A stretch of 64,000 bases of DNA from Collinsella sp. (GTDB lineage: Bacteria; Actinomycetota; Coriobacteriia; Coriobacteriales; Coriobacteriaceae): contig JAHYYJ010000007.1 in NCBI GenBank assembly GCA_019425015.1, positions 1 to 64,000 on the forward strand, in the 5' to 3' direction. Every line of letters begins with the position of its first letter. Position 1 is the first letter of the stretch. Below are positions 1 through 6,857 of this stretch, piece after piece. The notes below the pieces were generated by a model. That model ran no database searches, was not told the DNA's origin, and saw only the letters and a program-made list of their open reading frames with translations. The translations under genes and the position numbers were made by a program.

Positions 1-41
1 ATTTTCCGGTTCGACGAACAGCCGATCGTGTCAAATTTGGT

Positions 42-221
42 CTAACAGAGCCAAACGAAATGGGTGCCGCGAGCGCAAAGCCATTTTGCGGCCGAGCGGG
101 CAAGCCGATCCTCCGGATCATCCCCGATCATGGCGATCACCGCGCAGCTCGAATCATCGGAGCACGGCCAATACGCGCCGTAGAAGCCGGAGGTCTCCAC
201 ATCAAAGTGCAGGTGCTTCAT
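42..221 (-). pseudogene. Truncated alpha/beta hydrolase (acyl-CoA thioester hydrolase/BAAT-like), N-terminal fragment
   Basis: The reading frame gives 59 residues beginning MKHLHFDVETSG and containing CAVIAMIGDDPEDRLARSAA, which I recognise as the N-terminus of the clostridial alpha/beta hydrolases related to acyl-CoA thioester hydrolases; those run to about 250-300 residues. After the AAKWL stretch the similarity stops and TAG follows within 12 codons, so the catalytic Ser, Asp and His region is missing. Its ATG overlaps the TGA of the upstream methyltransferase (ATGA), so it was the translationally coupled last gene of the methyltransferase operon. The break lies near position 75 and may be a recombination junction. 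Family recognition is from memory of the N-terminal motif; truncation is seen directly. Confidence 0.6.
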
Positions 222-1060
222 TGCTTCCCTTCAAATCCGATCTTTACGATCTGCATGTCCATCATCCGGTCGCCAATTTTGGCAAGAAAGCGGAACAGAC
301 CGCTGACCGACGGGTCTTTCAGGTCGTGGTAGCCCAACATATACCCCCGGCTGGAAATACGCATATTCTCGCCCCACGGCGCAAGCTCACGCTTCGCGTC
401 CGAAACGGCGAAGTATGCGCCCGCATCCTTGATTTCCGCATCTTTCAGCCACGTCTTCAGCATCAGTTTCACCGCCTTTTCGTTGGCAGCGTCAAAGACA
501 AGCACGCTGCCCGGAAAGGCGTCTGGCATGGCCTGTGCCAGTGTCATCACCTGGTCTTTCAGAAAATAGTAGAACACGCCGGACGCAAAGAACACCGCAC
601 CGCCGGAGGCGTCGATCCTTTCAAACCACGACGGATCGTTCAGGTCACAGGGAATGTTCGCTTCCCGCTCTCTGGCGGGAAGAAGCTCATTCCGGATTGC
701 GATAACATCCGGAAAGTCCAGATTGTAGATCCTGCATTTGCCGTTGTCACAGACACGGCCGGTGCAGTCCAACCCGCAGCCCAGATTGACCACCGCTGCC
801 GTAGGGTGCGTTTTCAGATAGTGTCGCACCTCATAGGCAAGGTCGTTCTGCCGCATGGCGACCTCAAGCGCGCCGAAGCATTGCAGCGGGCTGCGGGACT
901 TTTGCTCCAAGGCGGAAAAATCATAATCCAACGCGCTCGCAAGTTGCCGTGCCGCCTCATCCTGATACAAACTTGGGTACAGCTCTGAGCATTTTTTTCG
1001 CGCATACAGCGGAATGATTAGCGTCTCTTGCACCGTGTTCTTTTCAATTTTATAGCGCAC
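218..1060 (-). CDS. Class I SAM-dependent methyltransferase (LCM/PPM-like family)
   Basis: A 280-residue protein with a glycine-rich SAM loop (VVNLGCGLDCTGR, about residues 91-103), then an acidic NLDFPD motif and a CDLNDPSWF segment. This is the pattern of the leucine carboxyl methyltransferase-like (LCM) family that includes polyketide O-methyltransferases such as TcmP. The substrate cannot be told. An upstream ATG at 1066 sits directly against AGGAGG with no spacing, so I place the start at the GTG six bases further in. It is the fourth reading frame of a minus-strand methyltransferase operon, and its stop overlaps the start of the hydrolase fragment. Base composition is less GC-rich than the genes after 5 kb, suggesting transfer from a clostridial donor (inference). 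Confidence 0.8.
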   Translation of the reverse strand: MRYKIEKNTVQETLIIPLYARKKCSELYPSLYQDEAARQLASALDYDFSALEQKSRSPLQCFGALEVAMRQNDLAYEVRHYLKTHPTAAVVNLGCGLDCTGRVCDNGKCRIYNLDFPDVIAIRNELLPAREREANIPCDLNDPSWFERIDASGGAVFFASGVFYYFLKDQVMTLAQAMPDAFPGSVLVFDAANEKAVKLMLKTWLKDAEIKDAGAYFAVSDAKRELAPWGENMRISSRGYMLGYHDLKDPSVSGLFRFLAKIGDRMMDMQIVKIGFEGKQ

Positions 1061-1117
1061 AGTCATCCTCCTGTATCACCCCACACCCTAAGGCGCTCGT
1101 CCGCAAGCAGCGCCTTC

Positions 1118-1735
1118 TCAGTGTTGATGGTGTTTTCTCCCTGTCACACACAGCCAGTTTTTCGTCTTATGAATCTGGATGTCATTAAATCCGGCCTGCT
1201 CCAAATATGCCTTCAGCTCGGTATCTTTATAGATGGTCATGCCGCCAATGATATCCGTCCACTTTTTGTCTCTGTTTGTATCCCCGTTGCTTTCATTGCA
1301 GATCAGGAACGTGCCACCGGGCTTCAGTGCCCGGTAGACTTCCTGAAAGCACTTTGGCAGATCCTGCCAGAAATAGACCGTTTCGAAGGCTGTGACCACA
1401 TCAAAGGACGCATCCGCAAAATCCATTTGTGCCACACTGCCCTGACACACGGCGCAGCGTCCGTCCCGAATGGCGCGCTGATTCAGCTTTCGGGCCTTCT
1501 CCACGCTGATTTCGGAATAATCAATGCCCTCGACAATCCCTTGTGGGCAGTTCTTCAGCAATCTCTTAATGTTTGCCCCGCCGCCGCAGCCGCAGTCCAG
1601 CACTTTGGCATCCGGTGAGAGATGCAGGAATTTAAGTCCCCATGTTGCCACAGGTGTATGCCCAAGATTCATCATGGAAACCATGATTCTGCCACCAAGG
1701 CCTACAGGCTTGCGGGTATTTTCGAAGAATGACAT
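1118..1735 (-). CDS. Class I SAM-dependent methyltransferase (UbiE-like fold)
   Basis: A 205-residue methyltransferase with motif I LDCGCGGGANIKR (about residues 45-57), the acidic IDYSEISVEKAR segment, AQMDFADASFDVVTAFETVYFW (motif II region) and LKPGGTFLICNE (motif III). This is a small-molecule methyltransferase of the Methyltransf_11 type; no substrate is indicated. AAAGGAG lies 10 bases before the ATG, inside the end of the preceding pseudogene, so the two were co-transcribed. C-terminal GRKHHQH is an ordinary end for this group, so the gene looks intact. The presence of three different methyltransferases in a row with no obvious scaffold enzyme argues against a biosynthetic cluster and for a transferred orphan set. 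Confidence 0.82.
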   Translation of the reverse strand: MSFFENTRKPVGLGGRIMVSMMNLGHTPVATWGLKFLHLSPDAKVLDCGCGGGANIKRLLKNCPQGIVEGIDYSEISVEKARKLNQRAIRDGRCAVCQGSVAQMDFADASFDVVTAFETVYFWQDLPKCFQEVYRALKPGGTFLICNESNGDTNRDKKWTDIIGGMTIYKDTELKAYLEQAGFNDIQIHKTKNWLCVTGRKHHQH

Positions 1736-1742
1736 TTTCGCG

Positions 1743-2053
1743 TCACTCCTTTTCCAGAGTGATGATTTTATTGGACATGTTCCGCACGGCAGGCAGCTTG
1801 CCCAGCAGCTTATAGATCGGCGAAAACGCCGCCATGCCCTCTGTCAGGCGATCCAGCACAATGGTGCGGGCAATAACTCCGCTGTGCATGGCTGCATCCT
1901 TGTCGGCAAGGGAAAAATCGTAGCCAGCTTCTCAATGATTCCCTCCGCTTTTGCATCGTGAATGACGCCGCGTCCCCGACTCTCTTTTGCTCTTGCGTAA
2001 ACGGTTTGCAGCATGGTCTCCGGCACGCCGGAGAGCCTGATCTTTTCTTTCAT
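1743..2053 (-). pseudogene. Internally deleted and frameshifted LCM-like methyltransferase
   Basis: The first about 43 codons (MKEKIRLSGVPETMLQTVYA...EGIIEKL) match the N-terminus of LCM-like methyltransferases such as the one at 218-1060. After EKL the frame must change by one base; in the new frame the text reads YDFSLADKDAAMHSGVIART, then jumps from VLDRL straight to a C-terminal-type end (AAFSPIYKLLGKLPAVRNMS... ending in LEKE and TGA at 1745). About 160 residues that should hold the SAM loop and the core fold are missing, while both ends remain. So this copy carries one frameshift and one large in-frame-like deletion and cannot be active. It begins 1 base before the end of the upstream methyltransferase stop codon and supplies the ribosome site for the next gene. 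Confidence 0.72.
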
Positions 2054-2054
2054 G

Positions 2055-2672
2055 TCATAGTTCCTTTGATTTCACGCACTCTGCGTAAGCCAACGGGAAT
2101 GAGGCTTTCAGCACGGTGCTTTTCTGTACCGTCCAGCCGTTTTCCCGCAGAAATGCCAGATATTCTTCGCTCGTCCACTTGCTGTGCAGCGGAAAGCCCG
2201 CCAATTTCATGAAAAATGCTTTGACCTTTCCGAAGATAGCGTTATCCGCATGGGTGAAGGTCGGCGCAACCAGAACGCCGCCGTCCCTCAGCACGCGACG
2301 AATTTCAGAGAGAGCTTTCTTTGGCTCCGGCACGATGTGCAGGGCATTGGCCACAATGATCACGTCAAAGCTACCATCTGCATAGGGGAGGTGAAACATA
2401 TCCTGCACGGAGAAATGCAGCTTGGCGGATCGGTTGCACCGCCGCGCTTCCGCGATCATCTCCGGCGATGCGTCCGTAGCCTCGATATACTTGGCGCTGC
2501 TCACGATATTTTTAGCGATCGAGCCTGTGCCGGTGGCCAACTCCAGCACCGATTTGTGCTGTACCACAGGGCGCAGCAGCTCGTACAGCCGCTCGTAAGC
2601 CGCTGCGTCCTTGCGCATGAAGCAGTCGTACCGCCCGGCGTTTTTATCCCAAAAATCTTGACTGTTTCTCAT
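2055..2672 (-). CDS. Class I SAM-dependent methyltransferase (Methyltransf_11)
   Basis: A 205-residue protein with motif I VLELATGTGSIAKN (about 41-54), an acidic ATDASPEMIAEA segment, the MFHLPYADGSFDVIIVANAL motif II region and RVLRDGGVLVAPTF (motif III). It is the first gene of the minus-strand run, with GAGG eight bases before the ATG. The C-terminus, with KAFFMKLAGFPLHSKW, is typical of clostridial UbiE-like methyltransferases that methylate small lipophilic or sulfur compounds; the real substrate is unknown. It leads directly into the decayed methyltransferase. Confidence 0.82.
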   Translation of the reverse strand: MRNSQDFWDKNAGRYDCFMRKDAAAYERLYELLRPVVQHKSVLELATGTGSIAKNIVSSAKYIEATDASPEMIAEARRCNRSAKLHFSVQDMFHLPYADGSFDVIIVANALHIVPEPKKALSEIRRVLRDGGVLVAPTFTHADNAIFGKVKAFFMKLAGFPLHSKWTSEEYLAFLRENGWTVQKSTVLKASFPLAYAECVKSKEL

Positions 2673-2707
2673 GATTTCATCCTCACAACGACATGTTAAC
2701 TCTTTCT

Positions 2708-2735
2708 AACTCATCTGACTCGAGTTGTCTGTCAA
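2708..2735 (-). promoter_or_regulatory. Candidate promoter and inverted repeat before the methyltransferase operon
   Basis: Read on the minus strand, TTGACA (2735-2730) is followed by an inverted repeat AACTC-N9-GAGTT (2708-2726) where a -10 box would lie. The -35 match is exact but the -10 is weak (GTTAGA at 19 bases). An activator-dependent or repressor-covered promoter would fit. This is a pattern reading only. Confidence 0.35.
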
Positions 2736-2828
2736 CATTTTTGGGATAATTAATGACGCTCCCCGGTAATAATTTGCAGAGTCAGATTACCGATTACGTT
2801 CTTCTCCCTATGCTTTCTCAAACCCTAT

Positions 2829-3056
2829 GTCGGAAAGCTGTACCAGAAGGGGTCGACTTCGTCGCGAGGGGGGGGGTCGGAGCCCGTCTACATACAGGTG
2901 AGCGACGACGTCAGCGCCGATTCGACGCTCGAGAGGGAGCTCGCGTCGCTTCTGTCAATCAGGGATGCGTTCCCGAAGGCGCTCATTGCCCGTACGAGAC
3001 ATAGGCCCTATACCCGGGAGGGTGTGTTCGTTGAATCGATCTGCTGGCTCCAATGA
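2829..3056 (+). pseudogene. C-terminal remnant of a DUF4143-type AAA ATPase
   Basis: The frame ending in TGA at 3054 reads EPVYIQVSDDVSADSTLERE, then LASLLSIRDAFPKALIA and a short tail, which is the characteristic end of AAA_14/DUF4143 ATPases (the nuclease-like C-terminal region). Just before it the expected VGKLYQK and VDFVARGG pieces are present but in two different frames, so at least two frameshifts separate them; a run of nine G (2868-2876) marks one of them. No ATPase domain remains. The intact gene at 6858-8147 is of the same family, so this is a second, dead copy in the same neighbourhood. Confidence 0.55.
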
Positions 3057-3235
3057 AGCTGTGCCCCGGCGATGTGGTCAACATCGCCCCGGGGGTGAAG
3101 CATTGGCACGGAGCCGCTCCCGACAGCTGTTTCTCCCATCTCGCGCTGGAGGTTCCGGGCGAGGAGGCCTCCAACGAGTGGTTGGAACCTGTGAACGATG
3201 AGGATTATCTCAAAGAGACTAACAAGGAGGCTTAA
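3053..3235 (+). pseudogene. Cupin-domain C-terminal remnant (carboxymuconolactone decarboxylase/cupin-type protein)
   Basis: The 60 residues MKLCPGDVVNIAPGVKHWHG... through FSHLALEVPGEEASNEWLEP are the second half of a cupin barrel, with the metal-site motif GVKHWHGAAPDS. This is the usual end of the carboxymuconolactone decarboxylase-cupin proteins. In frame upstream there is a stop seven codons before the first ATG, no ribosome site is visible and the first cupin motif (G-X5-H-X-H) is absent, so this is a fragment, not a gene. Its stop overlaps the 3' end of the convergent sirtuin pseudogene. Confidence 0.6.
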
Positions 3236-4080
3236 ATACCTTCGCCGTCCGCGCCACCGAGAGCAGGGCGCCCAAATCGGCCTGGATCGCCTCTGCCTTG
3301 CTTCCAAGCTGCAGCGGAGCCGAGCCGCCCGAGATGTTTACGCTCAAAAGGTGCGCATCCGGCAGCTTCGCGGTCATGCTCCAGAACGGGAGCGTGATGA
3401 TGCCGGGGGTCATCTCGCCCACGCCGAGCTCCAACAACAGCACGCGGCGATCGCTGCGCTCGCACACAAAGCGCTCGTATCGTCCGAGGCTCTCGCGCCA
3501 GGCCGCACCCTGCAGAAACGTGTCGTCGCGCACCCACGGCACAAGCTGCCAGCCGCAGTGCGGGCATCGGGGGACATCCTCGCTTCGGATTTCGAACCCC
3601 GCCATGCCCGCGAGCATACGCTCGACGTAGGGACTCGCGTTGAAGAGCTCGTCACAGCATGGCTGCTTGCATTGAAGGCGCGCGAAGCTTCCCTGATAGT
3701 TGAGGTTCTCTCGTCGGGAAACGTCTTCTCGACCTGGGTGTCCACATTGGTGCTCAGGATGAAGTAGTCCTTATGGCCGATGAGGGACCGCAGGTCGAGA
3801 TAGGGCTGCGAGGCCGGCTCGCGTAGCATAAAGTCGATGTATCGCGCGTAGTAGGCCCATTGCTGCTCGAGGCTGGGGTAGAGGTGGTAGAAGCCGTCGA
3901 AAAGGCTCTTGAAGCCAAAGGCTTGCTGCCAGTCCGTATTCCTGCGCGCGTCATGCCCGCGCGGTTGTAATGGTTGAACCCGGCGGCGCTCGACATGCCC
4001 GAGCCGATGCCAACGATGATGGCGTCGGCATCGTCGATAAGGCTTCGAAGCCAATGTGCTTCTCTTTCTAGGGACGGCAT
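3219..4080 (-). pseudogene. Frameshifted sirtuin-like (SIR2 family) gene
   Basis: Three successive frames together spell one SIR2-type protein. The first holds the NAD loop (ADAIIVGIGSGMSSAAGFNH). The second, entered near 3935-3950, holds FGFKSLFDGFYHLYPSLEQQ and the STNVDTQ motif. The third, entered near 3703-3718, holds NYQGSFARLQCKQPC, the second Cys pair CPHC and the end LELGVGEMTPGI. Two single-base shifts are therefore needed. The Gln of YQGS occupies the place of the catalytic His of ordinary sirtuins. The start ATG overlaps the end of the upstream sirtuin-like gene by 13 bases, so it is the third gene of that operon. Either it is a recent pseudogene or the shifts are sequencing errors. 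Confidence 0.7.
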
Positions 4081-4766
4081 CGGGCAATCTCCTCGAAAGC
4101 CGGGGTCATATCGCCGTCAACGAGAATCGTCTCGCACGATGCATCGGGCTCCATAGCCTGGCTGTAGTTGAACACGATGTAGGTGGCGTGCTCGCAGACG
4201 TTCGCCATCTGGGCGAGCATGTGCTTTATGATGCCGTTGCGCAGTCCCACGCCAAGTTCGAGGATGGCGACCCTGCCGTTGCGATGGGCTTGCACAAGGC
4301 GCTCGAGCTCCTCGAGCTGGGCCGTGGCGAGGGCGTCTGGATGGGCGAGACGCCGCTCGTCGATCGACGTGCGTATGCCCCCCTCCGTCTCGAGCACGCG
4401 GTTCTCGTTGAACCCTGCGCGTACGAAGTGCCCGTCGATATTGCACGTGATCACGAAGGTGTCAGCGTGCTCTGTAAGACGCCGCAGCTCGTTCATGAGC
4501 GGGCTGGGCTCATATTCGAGATATTCCTTTTGATGAAACCGCTCGGCCCATCGGCGTCGCACGCTGGCATCCGGGGAGGCAAGCCCCTGCAGTATGCAGC
4601 CGATGCCGTCGGTCTGGGCGAGATCGCCGTACGCCTCTTGGAAATGAGCATCGGCGCAGAAAAGGTTGAGCCCCTCCGCCATGTCGAGTCCGTTGCTAGC
4701 GCCGATGATGACAAGATCCGCTTCGGCTAGCGCCCTGCCTATGCGAACTGCTTTCGCCGTCTCCAT
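4068..4766 (-). CDS. Short divergent SIR2-like protein without the zinc module
   Basis: A 232-residue protein with the Rossmann NAD loop ADLVIIGASNGLDMAEGLNL (about 16-35) and FVITCNIDGHFVRAGF (about 109-124), the sirtuin TQNID-type motif. Where active class M sirtuins have QGD/QGS it reads ETEGG, and the two Cys pairs of the zinc-binding insert are absent; the chain jumps directly to RVAILELGVGLRNGIIKHML. It ends with the fold's last strand (ATYIVFNYSQAME). It starts 3 bases after the stop of the longer sirtuin upstream and overlaps the frameshifted one downstream. It may be a catalytically altered or purely NAD-binding paralogue; activity is uncertain. Confidence 0.72.
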   Translation of the reverse strand: METAKAVRIGRALAEADLVIIGASNGLDMAEGLNLFCADAHFQEAYGDLAQTDGIGCILQGLASPDASVRRRWAERFHQKEYLEYEPSPLMNELRRLTEHADTFVITCNIDGHFVRAGFNENRVLETEGGIRTSIDERRLAHPDALATAQLEELERLVQAHRNGRVAILELGVGLRNGIIKHMLAQMANVCEHATYIVFNYSQAMEPDASCETILVDGDMTPAFEEIARCRP

Positions 4767-4769
4767 GCG

Positions 4770-5735
4770 CTACCTCCCCAGCATCTTGCGCACGTCGGCG
4801 AGCACGTCGGCGATGTCGGCGCGAACGGCGAGCCCCCGATGCTCGATCGCGCGGGGGAGAAACTGCGTCTTGTTGTTTACGGCGATGTAGCTGGCCTGCG
4901 GTAACTGCGCCGTGAGGGCCCAGAACGGCTCCTGGATAAACGCGGGCGTCATGCGGCCCACACCCAGCTCGAGGAAGAGGATCCTCTGCCGTGCGTGCGC
5001 GTCGAGCCAGTCGGACACCTTGCGGTACTGCTCCTCGTAGAGCTTGCCCTGCAGGAAGTTGCCGTAGCCGCGAACCCAGGGGAACGCCTCTGCCCCGCAG
5101 TGCGGGCAGCGCGGCACGAGCTCTGTCGGAACCTCCAGACCGTCTCCCATGGCCTCTACCATGTGGGAGACCGGCTCGACCGCGTTCCACACCTCGTCGG
5201 TGCAACAGTGGGAGCACTGGAAGAAGCGGTGGTCGCCTTGGATCTCGGCCACCTTCTCCCAGGGGTAGAGCTTCACAAACTGCGTGTCCTGGTTGGTGGT
5301 GAGTACGAAGAAATCCTTCTCGGCGAGAATGGCGTCGAGGTCCTTGTAGGGCTTGCGCAGCGGGGCGTTGAGCGTGGTGTCGAGGAAGGTGGCAAGGTAG
5401 CCCCAGCGCGCCTCGGCGGTGGGCCAGCGGTAGAACGACCCCTCGAAAGCGCCCTTGAAACCGTAGCGCTTGGCGAATTTGCCGAAATGCCTGCGATAGG
5501 TCGCGTTGTCCTCGTAGTAGAAGTCGCCGCCGCCCGCCGCGGAGAGCCCGGAGGCCCCGCCCACCAGCACGCAATCAGCTTCTTCGATCATACGGGCGAA
5601 GTCCTCGATTTGCTGGTCGTAGGGCTCGGGCTCGCGGTCACTCAGCTCATAGGGCGTGCTGCCGCTGCGGTAGGCGGCATGAAGGGAAAACGAGTGGTTG
5701 GTGAGCTCGATAACGAGCTGCTCGTACAGGGTCAC
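4770..5735 (-). CDS. SIR2-family protein with class M (SirTM-like) active-site signature
   Basis: A 321-residue sirtuin. Residues 53-70 hold the NAD loop CVLVGGASGLSAAGGGDF, 146-150 TTNQD (Asn148, Asp150), Gln166 in EIQGD, and zinc ligands Cys174, Cys177, Cys210 and Cys213 (CSHC...CPHC); LELGVGRMTPAFI follows. Ordinary sirtuin deacylases have His where Gln166 stands; the Asn/Asp/Gln combination is that of class M sirtuins, which mono-ADP-ribosylate proteins in staphylococci and streptococci. A GTG start is chosen because AGAAGG lies six bases before it; the ATG codons further upstream lie in the divergent regulator region. It is the first gene of a three-gene operon facing a TetR gene. No macrodomain, LplA or GcvH-like partner is nearby. 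Confidence 0.78.
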   Translation of the reverse strand: MTLYEQLVIELTNHSFSLHAAYRSGSTPYELSDREPEPYDQQIEDFARMIEEADCVLVGGASGLSAAGGGDFYYEDNATYRRHFGKFAKRYGFKGAFEGSFYRWPTAEARWGYLATFLDTTLNAPLRKPYKDLDAILAEKDFFVLTTNQDTQFVKLYPWEKVAEIQGDHRFFQCSHCCTDEVWNAVEPVSHMVEAMGDGLEVPTELVPRCPHCGAEAFPWVRGYGNFLQGKLYEEQYRKVSDWLDAHARQRILFLELGVGRMTPAFIQEPFWALTAQLPQASYIAVNNKTQFLPRAIEHRGLAVRADIADVLADVRKMLGR

Positions 5736-5756
5736 TGGATACCTTCTTTCAGCTAT

Positions 5757-5774
5757 TATAAACACGTGTCTATA
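5757..5774. promoter_or_regulatory. Palindromic operator between sirtuin operon and TetR gene
   Basis: TATAAACACGTGTCTATA is an 18-bp palindrome with one mismatched pair, lying 22 bases upstream of the sirtuin GTG and about 105 bases upstream of the TetR ATG. Position, symmetry and the divergent TetR gene make it the probable TetR binding site (inference). Confidence 0.6.
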
Positions 5775-5878
5775 AAAAGTATCCATGTCGATTTGCTTAA
5801 GAGCAATGAACAGCTTCGGCCTGCTGTCGATAAACGAGCGTTTGCCGGGCATTGTCGAGCGTTGCAATTGGAGGGGTA

Positions 5879-6439
5879 ATGGAAGCGGGGAAGATCGATC
5901 GTCGCCGACGCTATACACTCTCGGTCATACGGGAGGCGTTCTTCGCGCTGCTGGCCGAGGTCGGCTTCGCGAAGATGACGGTAGCGGATATCTGCCGCCG
6001 CGCCGATATCAACCGTGGCACGTTCTATCTGCACTACGAGGACAAGTTCGCCCTGCTCGACGCGCTTATCGACGAGGCCTTGGCGGCGGTGCCGCCGCTC
6101 GAGGGAACGGAGGCGGGTGCCCTCTGCCAGCGTCCGCCGGCAAACGATGACTATTATCTGCTCTACTCGGATGACGACGCGTACGCCCGGGTGGCACAGC
6201 GCGTCGTCGAGCGCGGCGCCGAGCAGATGGTTCCCTCGATCATGGAGGAGACTGGGCTTTCGCGCGAGGACGCCTATCTGCTCTTCGTCCACAACGTCCA
6301 GGGAAATCTCGCGGTCAACCGCCTGCTCGGTTGGAGGCGAGGGCCCGAGTTTGCCCACGCTCAGGAGCTGCTCAGCGCCTATTCCGAAGGGGGCATGCGG
6401 GCGGTATCGGCTCGCCATGATTCCTGCAGTTCATCTTGA
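5879..6439 (+). CDS. TetR/AcrR-family transcriptional regulator
   Basis: A 186-residue regulator. The N-terminal helix-turn-helix is clear: RYTLSVIREAFFALLAEVGF, then KMTVADICRRADINRGTFYL with HYEDKFALLDAL at about residues 9-60. The C-terminal two thirds is the variable ligand domain. GGAGGGG stands two bases before the ATG-containing TAATG; the in-frame ATG further upstream has no ribosome site. It is divergent from the sirtuin operon and shares its 143-base control region, so it probably represses both. The ligand is unknown. Confidence 0.85.
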   Translation: MEAGKIDRRRRYTLSVIREAFFALLAEVGFAKMTVADICRRADINRGTFYLHYEDKFALLDALIDEALAAVPPLEGTEAGALCQRPPANDDYYLLYSDDDAYARVAQRVVERGAEQMVPSIMEETGLSREDAYLLFVHNVQGNLAVNRLLGWRRGPEFAHAQELLSAYSEGGMRAVSARHDSCSSS

Positions 6440-6857
6440 CTGCGGGTCATTTCAGGCAGGCGGCGCAGCTATGAACAAGAAGATTGCATGGCAATCAGCA
6501 CTAGCGGAAATGCTTGCTGCCCTTACCAAGAGGAGTGCTGATTGCCATGCGTTGATGCTCCCGCGGACAATTCCGTCAGCCACCGCTTGCATCCATTTTG
6601 GCTAGCTCTGCATACCGAACATGGCGTTGAAGAGCGTGATCTGCTCCGGGGTGAGCTGTGCAATGCCGTTTTTATCGTTCTGCATTGGGTCCCTTTCGCT
6701 GGTGTCTCGTGCAATCGAATGTAGCGCGAGTACATGAATAGGGGCGCATTCCCTCAAGTGCCGTATAGAACAATTTTTAAACGCAGAAAAATAACTGAAA
6801 ACAAATTAATCCGCGTTAAAATATTGTCAAATAGAAGTTCATGAGGGAAGGTTACGT
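6440..6857. repeat. Gene-poor stretch with a perfect 16-bp inverted repeat
   Basis: No clear gene lies between the TetR gene and the ATPase. GCATGGCAATCAGCAC (6485-6500) recurs as its exact complement at 6535-6550, giving a 16-bp stem with a 34-base loop. A 27-codon frame on the other strand (see 6602-6685) is the only gene-like item; the last 130 bases are AT-rich and hold the promoter of the ATPase. Confidence 0.55.
6602..6685 (-). CDS. Possible 27-residue peptide, unknown function
   Basis: The frame reads MQNDKNGIAQLTPEQITLFN and seven further residues ending in TAG. AAAGGGA lies five bases before the ATG, which is the main reason for listing it. The LTPEQITLFNAMFG helix-like end could be a remnant of a longer protein. 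No similarity is recognised; it may be chance. Confidence 0.25.
   Translation of the reverse strand: MQNDKNGIAQLTPEQITLFNAMFGMQS

Noticed and set aside
5736..5918. Longer N-terminus for the first sirtuin gene
   Set aside because: The extra residues would cross the divergent TetR start and the operator palindrome, lack a ribosome site and resemble no sirtuin; the GTG at 5735 has a good site.
6471..6605. 44-codon plus-strand frame MNKKIAWQSALAEML...
   Set aside because: It contains both arms of the 16-bp inverted repeat, has no ribosome site and no similarity; chance reading is more likely.
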